Assembly (NCBI RefSeq): GCF_003287935.1
Contig: NZ_CP030287.1
Coordinates: 1,364,001-1,428,000, forward strand
Length of the DNA: 64,000 nucleotides
Direction of reading: 5' to 3'
DNA from: Streptomyces sp. ICC1
GTDB lineage: Bacteria; Actinomycetota; Actinomycetes; Streptomycetales; Streptomycetaceae
Part shown: piece after piece, positions 49,133 through 58,263 of the stretch
Layout: every line of letters starts with the position of its first letter
Position numbering within the stretch: the first letter of the stretch is position 1
Position numbers and translations under genes: made by a program
Notes under the pieces: model-generated
The model's input: the letters and a program-made list of their open reading frames with translations, nothing else
Database searches by the model: none
What the model was told of the DNA's origin: nothing

Positions 49133-49414
49133 ATGAGGCCTGCGCGGCTGTTACGACCGACGCCACAATTCGTCGGCACCTGGCGCTGCGTCGAGGGCAC
49201 CGAGGTCGTCTTCCGCGCCGACGGGACCGCCTCCGTCACCCTGCTGGACGGCCAGGAGCGCGACTACGACAGCGGCTGGCGCGTCTCCGGCCCCGCCACC
49301 TGGACGCTGCCGGCGGCCCAGCCCGCCGGCTGGAACGAGCGGCGGGGCCTGGAGCTGTACTTCTACGGGGACCCGGGGGCGCGCAGCCCGTACGTGCTGG
49401 AGCGCGACCCCTGA
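49133..49414 (+). CDS. Small hypothetical protein
   Basis: A 93-residue protein with FVGTWRCVEGTEVVFRADGTASVTLL in its first half, a pattern of a small beta-barrel or lipocalin-like domain (GTW...G...F..DG). No signal peptide. It may respond to or bind a ligand, but no family is firmly recognised. Ends 52 nt before a strong terminator. Confidence 0.65.
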   Translation: MRPARLLRPTPQFVGTWRCVEGTEVVFRADGTASVTLLDGQERDYDSGWRVSGPATWTLPAAQPAGWNERRGLELYFYGDPGARSPYVLERDP

Positions 49415-49466
49415 CCGCCGGGGGTCGAGAGGGCCCGAGGACCCGCCGGCCGGGCCCCGGGAACGC

Positions 49467-49507
49467 CGAAGGGGCCGGGCCGCCTTCCGGCCGGCCCGGC
49501 CCCTTCG
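49467..49507. terminator. Terminator between hypothetical gene and ccsB
   Basis: A perfect 16-bp inverted repeat (arms starting CGAAGGGGCCGGGCCG at 49467 and CGGCCCGGCCCCTTCG at 49492) with a 9-nt loop, located between two convergent genes; suited to both directions. Confidence 0.8.
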
Positions 49508-49541
49508 CCCCGCCCCGCGGTGTGCGGTGTGCGGTGTGCGG

Positions 49542-50654
49542 TCAGACTCCCGCGTAGGAGTGCTTGCCGCTCAGCAGGATGTTGACGCCGTAGTAGTTCC
49601 AGATCCAGCAGGCGAAGGCGAAGAGCGCGAGGTACGCGGCCTTGCGGCCCTTCCAGCCGGCGGTGGCGCGGGCGTGCAGGTAGCAGGCGTAGGCGACCCA
49701 GGTCACGAAGGACCAGACCTCCTTGGGGTCCCAGCCCCAGTAGCGGCCCCACGCGTCGCCGGCCCAGATCGCGCCCGCGATGATCGTGAAGGTCCACAGC
49801 GGGAAGACGGCCGCGTTGATGCGGTAGGAGAACTTGTCGAGCGAGGCCGCCGACGGGAAGCGCTCCCAGACCGAGGTGGCGAACCTGCCCGGCTTGTCGC
49901 CGCGCGCGAGCTTCGCCTCGTAGGAGTCGCGGAAGAGGTACATGACCGCGCCGGCCGCGCCGATGTAGAAGACCGCGCCGCAGAAGATCGCGGTGGAGAC
50001 GTGGATCCACAGCCAGTACGAGTGCAGGGCCGGGACCAGCTGGTCGCTGTCGGTGTAGAGCACGGTGGTGGCGATGCCCAGGTCCAGCAGGACCGTGGTG
50101 ACCAGGAACAGGCCGAGCCAGCGGACGTTCTTCTTCAGCGCGAGGAGCGCCAGGTACGCACCGACGGCCACCGTGGAGAAGGTGATCGAGAACTCGTACA
50201 TGTTGCCCCAGGGGGCCCGCTGCACCGACATGGCGCGGGCCACGACCCCGCCCGCCGCGAGGAGGAAGCCCAGGGCGGTCAGCGAGACCGCGATCCGCCC
50301 GTACAGGTCGCCCTGGACGGTGCCGCCGGCGGCGCCGGGGCCGTCCGGGACGTCGCGGGTGCCGGCGGCGCTGCGCGTGACGACCTTCGGCTTGTCGAGG
50401 ACGGCGGTGCCCCCGGTTTCACCGGCTCCACCGGAGCTTCGCGCCCCCTTCTGCCGCACCTGCACGGCGGGGGCGTCGGCCGACGCCCCGGACGAGGTGA
50501 GCGCGGCGGCCGTACGGGCCACCTTGCTGCGGCTGCCGAAGATCCACTCGGTGATGTGGGCGAAGAAGGCGAGCGTGTAGACCGCCATCGACGCGTAGAT
50601 CAGGTTGTTGCTGAGGTGAGCCAGACTCTCGTTGGCTGCGGCCGCGAGCTGCAT
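49542..50654 (-). CDS. ccsB: Cytochrome c biogenesis protein CcsB (CcsA-type)
   Basis: A 370-residue System II haem-handling protein with about eight membrane helices. The Trp-rich motif WGRYWGWDPKEVWSFVTW (WWD domain) and conserved His-containing helices (LHSYWLWIHVSTAIF) are visible. A polar Ser/Ala/Gly-rich loop (about residues 45-115) separates helix 1 from the rest. With ResB it forms the haem-export/ligation complex; the resB stop overlaps its start by one nt. Confidence 0.93.
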   Translation of the reverse strand: MQLAAAANESLAHLSNNLIYASMAVYTLAFFAHITEWIFGSRSKVARTAAALTSSGASADAPAVQVRQKGARSSGGAGETGGTAVLDKPKVVTRSAAGTRDVPDGPGAAGGTVQGDLYGRIAVSLTALGFLLAAGGVVARAMSVQRAPWGNMYEFSITFSTVAVGAYLALLALKKNVRWLGLFLVTTVLLDLGIATTVLYTDSDQLVPALHSYWLWIHVSTAIFCGAVFYIGAAGAVMYLFRDSYEAKLARGDKPGRFATSVWERFPSAASLDKFSYRINAAVFPLWTFTIIAGAIWAGDAWGRYWGWDPKEVWSFVTWVAYACYLHARATAGWKGRKAAYLALFAFACWIWNYYGVNILLSGKHSYAGV

Positions 50655-52405
50655 CAGGCGCGCTCCCCTTCGACTTCGTCTTGGGCAGGTGGGGTGGGGG
50701 CCGGCGCCGCCGTGGGCGCCTGCTGGTGGAGCGCGCCGGCCAGCGCCGACAGCTCCTCGGGCAGCTTGGCGGACTCGCTGCGGCCGAGGCCCGCCATCTC
50801 GACGACGGTGACGCCGTCCTTCCCGGCGACCGCCCGGATCCAGATCCGGCGGCGCTGGATGAACAGGGAGCCGGCGAGGCCCGCGATGGCCGCGATCGCG
50901 CCCGCGAGCGCGAGGCCGCTGCCCGGCTGGTGGGTGACCGAGAAGGTCGCCCAGCGTTCGATGCCCTCGAACTTCACGGTGCCCTGGCCGCCGGGCAGCT
51001 CCATGCTCTCGCCGGGGAGCATCCGCTTCGCGAACGGCGTGCCGTCCTCGGTCTTGAACTGCTCCATCTTCCTGGTGTCCAGCTGGTACACGTTCTGCGG
51101 CAGGCCCGAGTCGACTCCGAGGCTGCCGTGCCACGCGTTGAGCGCGAGCGCCGGGAAGTCCAGCTCCGGGAACTGCGAGAACATCGTGCCCTGGCCGGCT
51201 CCCGCGAAGGTGGGCACGAAGACCGCGGTGAAGCCGAGCTGCGTGGCCTTCCCGTCCTTGTCCTTGTAGCCGTCGGTGACCTTGACCGCGCCGGCGGAGG
51301 TGAGGTTGCCGTCCTGCGGCAGCATCGGCACCGCGTCCTTGTAGATCACCTTGCCGGTGGAGTCGGTCACCGAGATGACCGGCGCGTAGCCGTGGCCGAG
51401 CAGGTAGACCTTGGAGCCGTCCACCTCCATCGGCTTGTTGACCTGGATCTCGCGCTTCTCCGGCTTGCCGTGCGCGCCGTCGGTGAAGGTGACGTACGCC
51501 TTGAAGTCGCGCGGGGTGCCCTTCTGCGGGCCGGTGCGCTCGTACGTGGCGTCGAACTTGTCCAGCGTGAAGGAGAAGGGGGGCAGGTCGTCGGGGTCGA
51601 AGAAGCCGCCCGACTTGAAGTCGTCGTACTGGGTGAGCGTGTTCGAGAAGCCCTTGCCGCGCAGGACGAGCTTGCCGCCCTCGGACTTGAAGTTCTGGCC
51701 CCAGGCGAAGGCGATCAGCATCACGATCAGCGCGACGTGGAAGCTCAGGTTGCCGGCCTCGCGCAGGTAGCCCTTCTCCGCGGAGACCGAGCCCTCGCCC
51801 GCCTCCGTGCGGAAGCGGCGGCGCCCGAGCAGGTCACGGCCGCGGGAGAGCACCTCGTCCGGGGACCTGTCGGTGCGCCACGTCGTGTACGCGGGCATCC
51901 GGTCCAGCCGCCTGGGGGCGGCCGGCGGGCGGCCGGTGAGCTGGCCGACGAACTGCCAGGTGCGGGGCAGGATGCAGCCGATCAGCGAGATGAACAGCAG
52001 CAGGTAGATCGCGGAGAACCACACCGAGCTGTAGACGTCGAAGAGCTGGAGCCTCTCCGCGAGGGTCACCCAGGAGGCGTGCTCCTTCTTCCAGGCGGCG
52101 ACCTTCATCAGGTCGACCTGGTTCTGCGGGACCAGCGAGCCCGGGATGGACGCCAGGGACAGCAAGAAGAGCAGGAGCAGCGCCACCCGCATGGAGGTGA
52201 GCTGCCGCCAGAACCAGCGGGCCCAGCCGAGCACGCCGATGCCCACGGGGCCGCCGGGGGCGTCCTCCAGGGGGGCGGTGGACAGCTGTGCGCCGGCGGC
52301 CGCCTCGGCGGTGGCTTCGGCACTGGCCGTCGCCTCGGCCTCGGTTGTGGCCCCGGCCGCGGAATCGTTCGGCGCCTCGGAGGGCGCCTTGTCGGTCGTA
52401 CTCAT
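50654..52405 (-). CDS. resB: Cytochrome c biogenesis protein ResB
   Basis: A 583-residue System II component. The first 45 residues are Ala/Thr/Glu low-complexity. Then come membrane helices (RVALLLLFLLSLASIPGSLVPQ, FSAIYLLLFISLIGCILPR, LSFHVALIVMLIAFAWG), a large extracytoplasmic domain and a final helix (GLALAGAIAAIAGLAGSLFI). Acts with CcsB in cytochrome c haem attachment. Confidence 0.93.
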   Translation of the reverse strand: MSTTDKAPSEAPNDSAAGATTEAEATASAEATAEAAAGAQLSTAPLEDAPGGPVGIGVLGWARWFWRQLTSMRVALLLLFLLSLASIPGSLVPQNQVDLMKVAAWKKEHASWVTLAERLQLFDVYSSVWFSAIYLLLFISLIGCILPRTWQFVGQLTGRPPAAPRRLDRMPAYTTWRTDRSPDEVLSRGRDLLGRRRFRTEAGEGSVSAEKGYLREAGNLSFHVALIVMLIAFAWGQNFKSEGGKLVLRGKGFSNTLTQYDDFKSGGFFDPDDLPPFSFTLDKFDATYERTGPQKGTPRDFKAYVTFTDGAHGKPEKREIQVNKPMEVDGSKVYLLGHGYAPVISVTDSTGKVIYKDAVPMLPQDGNLTSAGAVKVTDGYKDKDGKATQLGFTAVFVPTFAGAGQGTMFSQFPELDFPALALNAWHGSLGVDSGLPQNVYQLDTRKMEQFKTEDGTPFAKRMLPGESMELPGGQGTVKFEGIERWATFSVTHQPGSGLALAGAIAAIAGLAGSLFIQRRRIWIRAVAGKDGVTVVEMAGLGRSESAKLPEELSALAGALHQQAPTAAPAPTPPAQDEVEGERA

Positions 52406-52418
52406 GTCCGTGTAGTCC

Positions 52419-53204
52419 TCAGATCCCCACCGTGAAGCCTTGGGTCCAGCTCTGCATGTCGCTGACGATGCTGCTCCACAATCCTGTGACGAGCAGCAGA
52501 CCGGTCACGATCAGCATGCCGCCGCCGATGCGCATCACCCACGCGTAGTGCTCCTTCACCCAGCCGAACGCGCCGAGCGCCTTGCGGAAGGCGAGGGCCG
52601 TGGCGATGAAGGGCAGCCCCAGTCCCACACAGAAGACCACGGTCAGCAGCGCGCCGCGGCCCGCGGTCGCCTGGTCGATGGACAGGGTGCCGACGGCGGC
52701 GAGGGTCGGGCCCATGCAGGGGGTCCAGCCGAGGCCGAAGAGCACGCCGAGCACGGGCGCGCCGACGAGGCCGACCGCGGGCTTCTTGTGGAAGCGGAAC
52801 TCGCGCATCGTCAGGCCGGGGATCGCCCCCATGAAGAACAGGCCGAGCAGGATCACCAGGCCGCCCAGCACCCGGGAGATGACTTCCTTGTGCGCGTCGA
52901 GGGTCTGCCCGAAGTAGCCGAACAGCGCGCCCGTCGAGACGAACACGGCGGTGAAGCCGAGGACGAACAGGCTCGCGCCGGCGAGCATCCGGCCGCGCCG
53001 GGCCTCGGCGAGGTCGGCTCCGCCGACGCCGGTCACGTAGGAGAGGTAGCCGGGGACGAGCGGCAGCACGCAGGGGGAGAAGAAGGAGACCAGCCCGGCG
53101 AACAGCGAGATCGGCAGGGCCAGCAGCAGGGCGCCGTTGAGGACGGTCGTGTTCACGCCGGTCGACTCGGCGGCCAGGACGGCCTCGGAGAGTGCGGTGA
53201 CCAC
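52419..53204 (-). CDS. ccdA: Cytochrome c biogenesis protein CcdA
   Basis: A 261-residue thiol-disulfide electron shuttle with six membrane helices. The paired Cys are in SFFSPCVLPLVPGYLSY and LGWTPCMGPTLAAVG. It passes electrons to the extracytoplasmic TlpA/ResA-like thioredoxin encoded just upstream, keeping apocytochrome c reduced. GTG at 53204; 4-nt gap to the tlpA stop. Confidence 0.93.
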   Translation of the reverse strand: MVTALSEAVLAAESTGVNTTVLNGALLLALPISLFAGLVSFFSPCVLPLVPGYLSYVTGVGGADLAEARRGRMLAGASLFVLGFTAVFVSTGALFGYFGQTLDAHKEVISRVLGGLVILLGLFFMGAIPGLTMREFRFHKKPAVGLVGAPVLGVLFGLGWTPCMGPTLAAVGTLSIDQATAGRGALLTVVFCVGLGLPFIATALAFRKALGAFGWVKEHYAWVMRIGGGMLIVTGLLLVTGLWSSIVSDMQSWTQGFTVGI

Positions 53205-53208
53205 GAGG

Positions 53209-53847
53209 TCACTGCTCCGCGAGGACGGGGTCGATCATCGAGCGCAGCTTCTCGGCGTTGACCGCCGCCAGCGTGCGGGCGGCGATCTTGCCGTCCTTGT
53301 CGAGGATGATCGTGGACGGGATGGCCTTCGGGTTGAGCGAGCCCTCGGGGAAGCGGAGCATCAGCTTGCCGATCGGGTCGAAGAGGCTCGGGTAGGTGAT
53401 CCCGTAGGTCTCTTCGAAGGCGGCGGCGTTCTCCTTGGTGTTGTCCCGGGTGTTGATGCCGACGAAGGCGACGGGCTGCCCGGCGGCCTCCAGTTCCTTG
53501 GAGACCTGCGCGAAGTACGGGGCCTCCCCCCGGCACGGCGGGCACCAGGAGCCCCAGACGTTGAGGACGACGACCTTGCCCTTGAGCTCGGTGGTGTCCA
53601 GCGTCTTGCCGTCGACGGTCTCGCCGTCGAGCTTGGGTGCCTCGATGCGGTCGGCCTTGGCCGCGGTGGAGATGCCGTTGGAGCCCGTCACGTAGTTGCC
53701 GCCGGCGGAGCCGGCGGACTTGGCCCCGCCCGCATCGCACGCCGCGAGGGTCAGGGTGCCCGCGAGGGCCGCCGCGGTCAGCAGGATGGCGCGGCCACCG
53801 GTCGAGCGGCGGCTTCTTCGACTGACACGCGCGCGGCTAAGGCTCAT
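53209..53847 (-). CDS. TlpA/ResA-like thioredoxin lipoprotein
   Basis: A 212-residue protein with an Arg-rich N-terminus, a signal sequence and an LAAC lipobox (Cys about residue 37), then a thioredoxin-fold domain with the active site WGSWCPPCRGE. It reduces apocytochrome c haem-binding thiols in the ccs system. First gene of the tlpA-ccdA-resB-ccsB unit. Confidence 0.92.
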   Translation of the reverse strand: MSLSRARVSRRSRRSTGGRAILLTAAALAGTLTLAACDAGGAKSAGSAGGNYVTGSNGISTAAKADRIEAPKLDGETVDGKTLDTTELKGKVVVLNVWGSWCPPCRGEAPYFAQVSKELEAAGQPVAFVGINTRDNTKENAAAFEETYGITYPSLFDPIGKLMLRFPEGSLNPKAIPSTIILDKDGKIAARTLAAVNAEKLRSMIDPVLAEQ

Positions 53848-53946
53848 GTGAAAAGTTTCGCATGAGCGATTTGCGGATCTTGCGCGCCCCCCGAGGCCGT
53901 GCTGAGCCGCTGGTCAGGCGGCGACCCGCGGCCGAACCCCGGCCCG

Positions 53947-55206
53947 TCAGCCGGCCGCGAGATGCGTGGCCCAGCCACCGGTCGGCGATTCGCCCGGTCC
54001 CAGGGTGCGCAGTCTGGCCAGGACCTTGGGGTCCTGCACGTCGAGCCAGTCGGCGAACTGCCGGAAGGACACCAGCCTTACGTCCCTTTTGTCTGCCATG
54101 CCCTTGAGGGCCTCCTCGACGGCGTCCATGTAGATGCCGCCGTTCCACTCCTCGAAGTGGTTGCCGATGAACAGGGGTGCGCGGTTGGTCTCGTAGGCCC
54201 GCTTGAAGCCGCCGAGGTAGGCGGCGGTGGCCTGGGTGCGCCAGGCCGGGTAGTGGGACGGGACGCCCTTCGTCGTGTTCTTGGACTGGTTCGCGAGGAT
54301 GTTGTAGTCCATCGACAACACCTCGAAGGAGTGCCCGGGGAAGGGCAGGGACTGCAGCGGCAGGTCCCACAGGCCCCCGCGCTTGACCGGCCACTGCTGG
54401 AGTCCGCCCGGCGAGCTGGAGTCGTAGCGCCAGCCCATCCGCTGGGCCGTCGTCAGCAGGTTGTCCTGGCCGAGCAGACAGGGAGTGCGGGCCCCGACCA
54501 GCTCCTTGCGGTAGTCGAAGGGCAGCGGTTCGAGGTCGGTGAAGCCGGTGTTGCTCCGCCAGTTGGTGACGAAGGACACGGCCTGGTCGATCTCGCTCTG
54601 CCAGTCCTCGGGGGTCCACCTGCCGACCGAGCCCGGGCCGCCGCAGAAGTGCCCGTTGAAGTGGGTCCCTATCTCGTGGCCGTCGAGCCACGCCTCGCGC
54701 ACGTACGTGAGGGTGTTGCGGACGTTCTCGTCCTTGAGGTAGCCGATGTCGGAGGCGCCGACGGGGTTGTTCGGCGGCCGGTAGAGGTGCTTCTTGGACT
54801 CGGGCAGGAGGTAGATCCCCGAGAGGAAGAAGGTCATCGCCGCGCCGTGGTCCTTGGCGAGCTTGAGGAAGCGGGGGAAGAGGCCGTTGCCGATCTCGCC
54901 CGCGCCGTCCCAGCTGAACACCACGAACTGGGGCGGGGTCTCGCCCGGCTGGAGGGGTACGGGGGCGGCCGGCTGGTGGGGCTGCGGGCCGGTGTCGGCG
55001 GTGGAACCGTCCCCGATGGGCTTGACGGCCGGGCCCGCCGGTCCGCTGGGCCCGGGACCGCCCGGCGGGTCGGCCTGGCCGGCGGCGCCCGTACCGGACG
55101 GACCGCCGATGCCGCAGCCGGCGAGGCCGGCCGCCGCCGCGGCGCCAAGTCCGAGTCCGAGCACTCCCCTTCGACTGAAGACGCTCATGTCGCTCATGTC
55201 GCTCAT
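53947..55206 (-). CDS. Atypical NodB-like lipoprotein (paralogue of 18680-20038)
   Basis: A 419-residue predicted Tat-exported lipoprotein (FSRRGVLGLGLGAAAAAGLAGC; twin-Arg plus lipobox). The NodB-like domain carries FVVFSWDGAGE, EIGTHFNGHFCGG and GARTPCLLGQ, the same deviations as its paralogue, including Trp in place of the first Asp of TFDDG. Three in-frame ATGs at 55206, 55197 and 55188 come from a 9-nt repeat, so the start is uncertain. It is upstream of and on the same strand as the ccs unit. Confidence 0.85.
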   Translation of the reverse strand: MSDMSDMSVFSRRGVLGLGLGAAAAAGLAGCGIGGPSGTGAAGQADPPGGPGPSGPAGPAVKPIGDGSTADTGPQPHQPAAPVPLQPGETPPQFVVFSWDGAGEIGNGLFPRFLKLAKDHGAAMTFFLSGIYLLPESKKHLYRPPNNPVGASDIGYLKDENVRNTLTYVREAWLDGHEIGTHFNGHFCGGPGSVGRWTPEDWQSEIDQAVSFVTNWRSNTGFTDLEPLPFDYRKELVGARTPCLLGQDNLLTTAQRMGWRYDSSSPGGLQQWPVKRGGLWDLPLQSLPFPGHSFEVLSMDYNILANQSKNTTKGVPSHYPAWRTQATAAYLGGFKRAYETNRAPLFIGNHFEEWNGGIYMDAVEEALKGMADKRDVRLVSFRQFADWLDVQDPKVLARLRTLGPGESPTGGWATHLAAG

Positions 55207-55311
55207 GAAATGTCATACAAACGGACAATTCGGCGAAGCCGGAGGGCGACACGGCCGAGCGGAGCAACTTATATGAAATTAGGCAGAGTATTGACCAAAC
55301 GGACACGGACA

Positions 55312-55373
55312 CGGGCCCGGGGCCGCGGCCCCCAGGGGCCGAGCCCGGGCCCGCCCCCTGGGGCCGGGCCCGG
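55312..55373 (-). terminator. GC-rich inverted repeats after the histidine phosphatase gene
   Basis: Nested arms (GGGCCCGG with CCGGGCCC outside, GGCCCC/GGGGCC inside) just beyond the stop at 55398. A plausible terminator, although the exact pairing is ambiguous. Confidence 0.45.
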
Positions 55374-55397
55374 CAACCCGTACCGCCCGGACGGGGC

Positions 55398-56105
55398 CTA
55401 CGCGCCGAACGCCTTCGACTTCCCCTTCACCGGCTTCGCCCCCGCGAGGAGGTGCGCCGGGACCAGGTCCCGGGCCGGCTCGCTGTAGCCCACCGACACC
55501 AGCTTGTCGCCCTGGTAGGTGAACGAGGTCAGCGAGGCCAGCGTGCACTGGCGGCGGCGCGGGTCGTGCCACAGCCGCCGCTTCTCCGCGAAGCTCCGTA
55601 CGATCCAGATCGGCAGCTGGTGGCTGACCGCCACGGCCTCGTGGCCGCGGGCCGCGTCGCGCGCCGTCTCGATCGCGCTCATCATCCGCACGACCTGCTC
55701 GACGTACGGCTCGCCCCAGGACGGCTTGAACGGGTTCGTCAGGTGCTTCCAGTTCTCCGGCCTGCGCAGCGCGCCGTCGCCGACGCCGAAGGTCTTGCCC
55801 TCGAAGACGTTGCCCGCCTCGATGAGGCGGCCGTCGGTCGCCAGGTCCAGCCCGTGCGCCTTCGCGATCGGCGCCGCCGTCTCCTGGGCGCGCTCCAGCG
55901 GGGAGGCCACGACGTGCGTCACGTCCCGGCTCTCCAGGTGCTCGGCCACCCGGTCCGCCATCTGGCGGCCGAGCTCGGAGAGGTGGTAGCCGCCGCGGCG
56001 GCCGTAGAGGACGCCCTCCGGGTTGTGCACCTCGCCGTGGCGCACCACGTGGACGACGGTGATCTCGGAACCGCTCCCGGTCCCGTCGGTGCTCGCGCCG
56101 CTCAT
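55398..56105 (-). CDS. Histidine phosphatase-family protein
   Basis: A 235-residue phosphoglycerate-mutase-like phosphatase. The catalytic RHG motif is [12 protein letters not shown], and the second His is in [14 protein letters not shown]. The gene is typically next to hemL in actinobacteria; substrate unknown. Overlaps the hemL stop by 4 nt. Confidence 0.9.
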   Translation of the reverse strand: MSGASTDGTGSGSEITVVHVVRHGEVHNPEGVLYGRRGGYHLSELGRQMADRVAEHLESRDVTHVVASPLERAQETAAPIAKAHGLDLATDGRLIEAGNVFEGKTFGVGDGALRRPENWKHLTNPFKPSWGEPYVEQVVRMMSAIETARDAARGHEAVAVSHQLPIWIVRSFAEKRRLWHDPRRRQCTLASLTSFTYQGDKLVSVGYSEPARDLVPAHLLAGAKPVKGKSKAFGA

Positions 56106-57424
56106 GCGGTGGCCTCCGCGGCGGCTCGGGCGGCGGCCGGCAGCGCGGCCGCGATGCGCTCGATCGCCTTCTCGTCGTGGGCGGTGGACACGAACCACGA
56201 CTCGAACGCCGACGGGGGCAGGTACACGCCCTGCGACAGCATCGAGTGGAAGAAGCCGTTGAAGCGGAAGGACTCCTGCTTCTTGGCGTCGTCGTAGTTG
56301 CGGACCTCGTCCTCGGTGAAGAAGACGGAGAACATGTTGGAGGCCGTCTGCAGCCGGTGCGCGACGCCCTCCTTGGAGAGCGCGCCCGTCACCAGCGACT
56401 GGATCTCCTTGGACACCGCGTCGACCTTGACGTACGCCGCGTCGTCCAGCAGCCGCAGCTGCGCGAGGCCGGCCGCCGTCGCGATCGGGTTCCCGGAGAG
56501 CGTGCCCGCCTGGTAGACCGGGCCGACCGGAGCCAGGTGGCCCATCACGTCGGCCCGGCCGCCGAACGCGGCCGCCGGGAAACCGCCGCCCATGACCTTG
56601 CCGAAGGTCATCAGGTCGGGCTCGACCCCGTCCACGCCGAACCAGCCGGCGCGGGAGGTGCGGAATCCCGTCATGACCTCGTCGGAGATGTACAGCGCGC
56701 CGTTCGCGCGGCACAGGTCGGCGAGCCCCTGGTTGAAGCCCTCGCCCGGGGTCACGACGCCCATGTTGCCGGGCGCCGCCTCGGTGATCACACAGGCGAT
56801 CTCGCCGGGGTGCGCGGCGAAGGCCGCGCGGACCGACTCCAGATCGTTGTAGGGGAGCACGATCGTGTCCCCGGCCTGCGCGCCCGTCACACCCGGGGTG
56901 TCCGGCAGCGCGAAGGTCGCCAGGCCCGAGCCGGCGGCGGCCAGCAGCGCGTCCACGTGCCCGTGGTAGCAGCCGGCGAACTTCACGATCTTGGCGCGGC
57001 CGGTGAACCCGCGGGCGAGGCGGATCGCGGACATGGTCGCCTCGGTGCCCGAGGACACCAGGCGGACCTGCTCCACGGGCGCGATCCGCGCCACGATCTC
57101 CTCGGCGAGCGCGACTTCCCCCTCACCGGGGGTGCCGAACGACGTGCCGCGGACGACGGCGGCCTGGATGGCCTCCACCACGGCCGGGTGGGCATGGCCG
57201 AGAATCATCGGCCCCCACGAGCAGACCAGGTCGACGTACTCGCGCCCGTCGGCATCGGTCAGGTACGGACCAGTACCGGACACCATGAACCTGGGCGTTC
57301 CGCCCACGGCGCGGAAGGCGCGCACAGGGGAGTTCACGCCGCCAGGCGTCACGAGGGACGCGCGGTCAAAGAGAGTCTGCGAGACTTTGGCTTCATACGG
57401 GTACGGGTAGCTCACACCAGCCAT
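56102..57424 (-). CDS. hemL: Glutamate-1-semialdehyde 2,1-aminomutase
   Basis: A 440-residue PLP enzyme of the C5 haem/chlorophyll pathway that makes 5-aminolevulinate. The Schiff-base Lys is in [18 protein letters not shown], and the [15 protein letters not shown] and [14 protein letters not shown] regions match class III aminotransferases. Normal length. Confidence 0.95.
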   Translation of the reverse strand: MAGVSYPYPYEAKVSQTLFDRASLVTPGGVNSPVRAFRAVGGTPRFMVSGTGPYLTDADGREYVDLVCSWGPMILGHAHPAVVEAIQAAVVRGTSFGTPGEGEVALAEEIVARIAPVEQVRLVSSGTEATMSAIRLARGFTGRAKIVKFAGCYHGHVDALLAAAGSGLATFALPDTPGVTGAQAGDTIVLPYNDLESVRAAFAAHPGEIACVITEAAPGNMGVVTPGEGFNQGLADLCRANGALYISDEVMTGFRTSRAGWFGVDGVEPDLMTFGKVMGGGFPAAAFGGRADVMGHLAPVGPVYQAGTLSGNPIATAAGLAQLRLLDDAAYVKVDAVSKEIQSLVTGALSKEGVAHRLQTASNMFSVFFTEDEVRNYDDAKKQESFRFNGFFHSMLSQGVYLPPSAFESWFVSTAHDEKAIERIAAALPAAARAAAEATA

Positions 57425-57557
57425 GGTCTCAGAGGCCGCGACTGACTTGCGGACGGGCGTTTCACCGCGCCGCCCCGGGGGAGGTCACTGCCATGATGAT
57501 CAGGCTGCGTGGCGGGGGCCGCGGGGCCGGGGCAGGCAAGACCAGTCGGGTGGATAT

Positions 57558-58154
57558 ATGCAACGCGGTGGTGGACCGGGCGAGGGCACGGACGACCTCG
57601 ATCCGCAGCGCGCCCGCGAACGTCGCCGCGGCAAGCACCGCCGCCGCGCCACGGACGCGGCCGAGCACGTTCCGGGCCCGGCCCAGGACCCCGACAGCCT
57701 GCCCAGAGGGCGCGGAATGGGCGTGACGTACAAGTACTTCGGCGCGCCCGACGGGGCCACGGCCGCGCGCGTCCCGGTGACGATGCGGCCGGAGCAGCTG
57801 GGCGGCGACGAGCTCGGCATGGGCGGCATGTTCAGCAAGATCAAGCCGGAAACGGTCGCCGCGATGGTCCTGACCGGCATCGAGGGCATACCCCTGCACA
57901 AGGTGCCCCCGCTGGAACTGGTCGTCCTCCACCCCGACTACGCCGTCGTCAAGCTCCCGATGACGGTCGTCGACCCGCTGCGCGACATCGGCGAGGAGTC
58001 GGTGGGCGCCGCCGCCTTCATCTGGTCCACGGTCCCCGACCGCGGCGGCCCGCGCGACGCGTTCAACGTCTACCAGCTGCTCCACGAGTGGCAGGACTTC
58101 TCCCACCGCCTCCACGAGGCGGGCCACCAGCCGTACTGCCTGGTCTGGCCGTAG
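57558..58154 (+). CDS. Conserved hypothetical protein
   Basis: About 198 residues. The N-terminal 54 residues are Arg/Gly/Asp-rich and disordered; the conserved core starts MGVTYKYFGAPDGATAARVPV and contains FSKIKPETVAAMVLTGIEG and DAFNVYQLLHEW. No catalytic motif recognised. The longer start (ATG 57558) is supported by high GC3 through 57558-57718; ATG at 57719, with GAGGG 6 nt upstream, is the alternative. Divergent from hemL. Confidence 0.72.
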   Translation: MQRGGGPGEGTDDLDPQRARERRRGKHRRRATDAAEHVPGPAQDPDSLPRGRGMGVTYKYFGAPDGATAARVPVTMRPEQLGGDELGMGGMFSKIKPETVAAMVLTGIEGIPLHKVPPLELVVLHPDYAVVKLPMTVVDPLRDIGEESVGAAAFIWSTVPDRGGPRDAFNVYQLLHEWQDFSHRLHEAGHQPYCLVWP

Positions 58155-58263
58155 CCGCTCGGCGCGGCCCGGCAGCCGCCGGACTCCGCTCGGCCCCGCA
58201 GCCACCGGAATCCCCTCGGCCCGGCAGCCGCCCGCCCCGGCAGCGGCCCGGCCCGGCCCGGTG

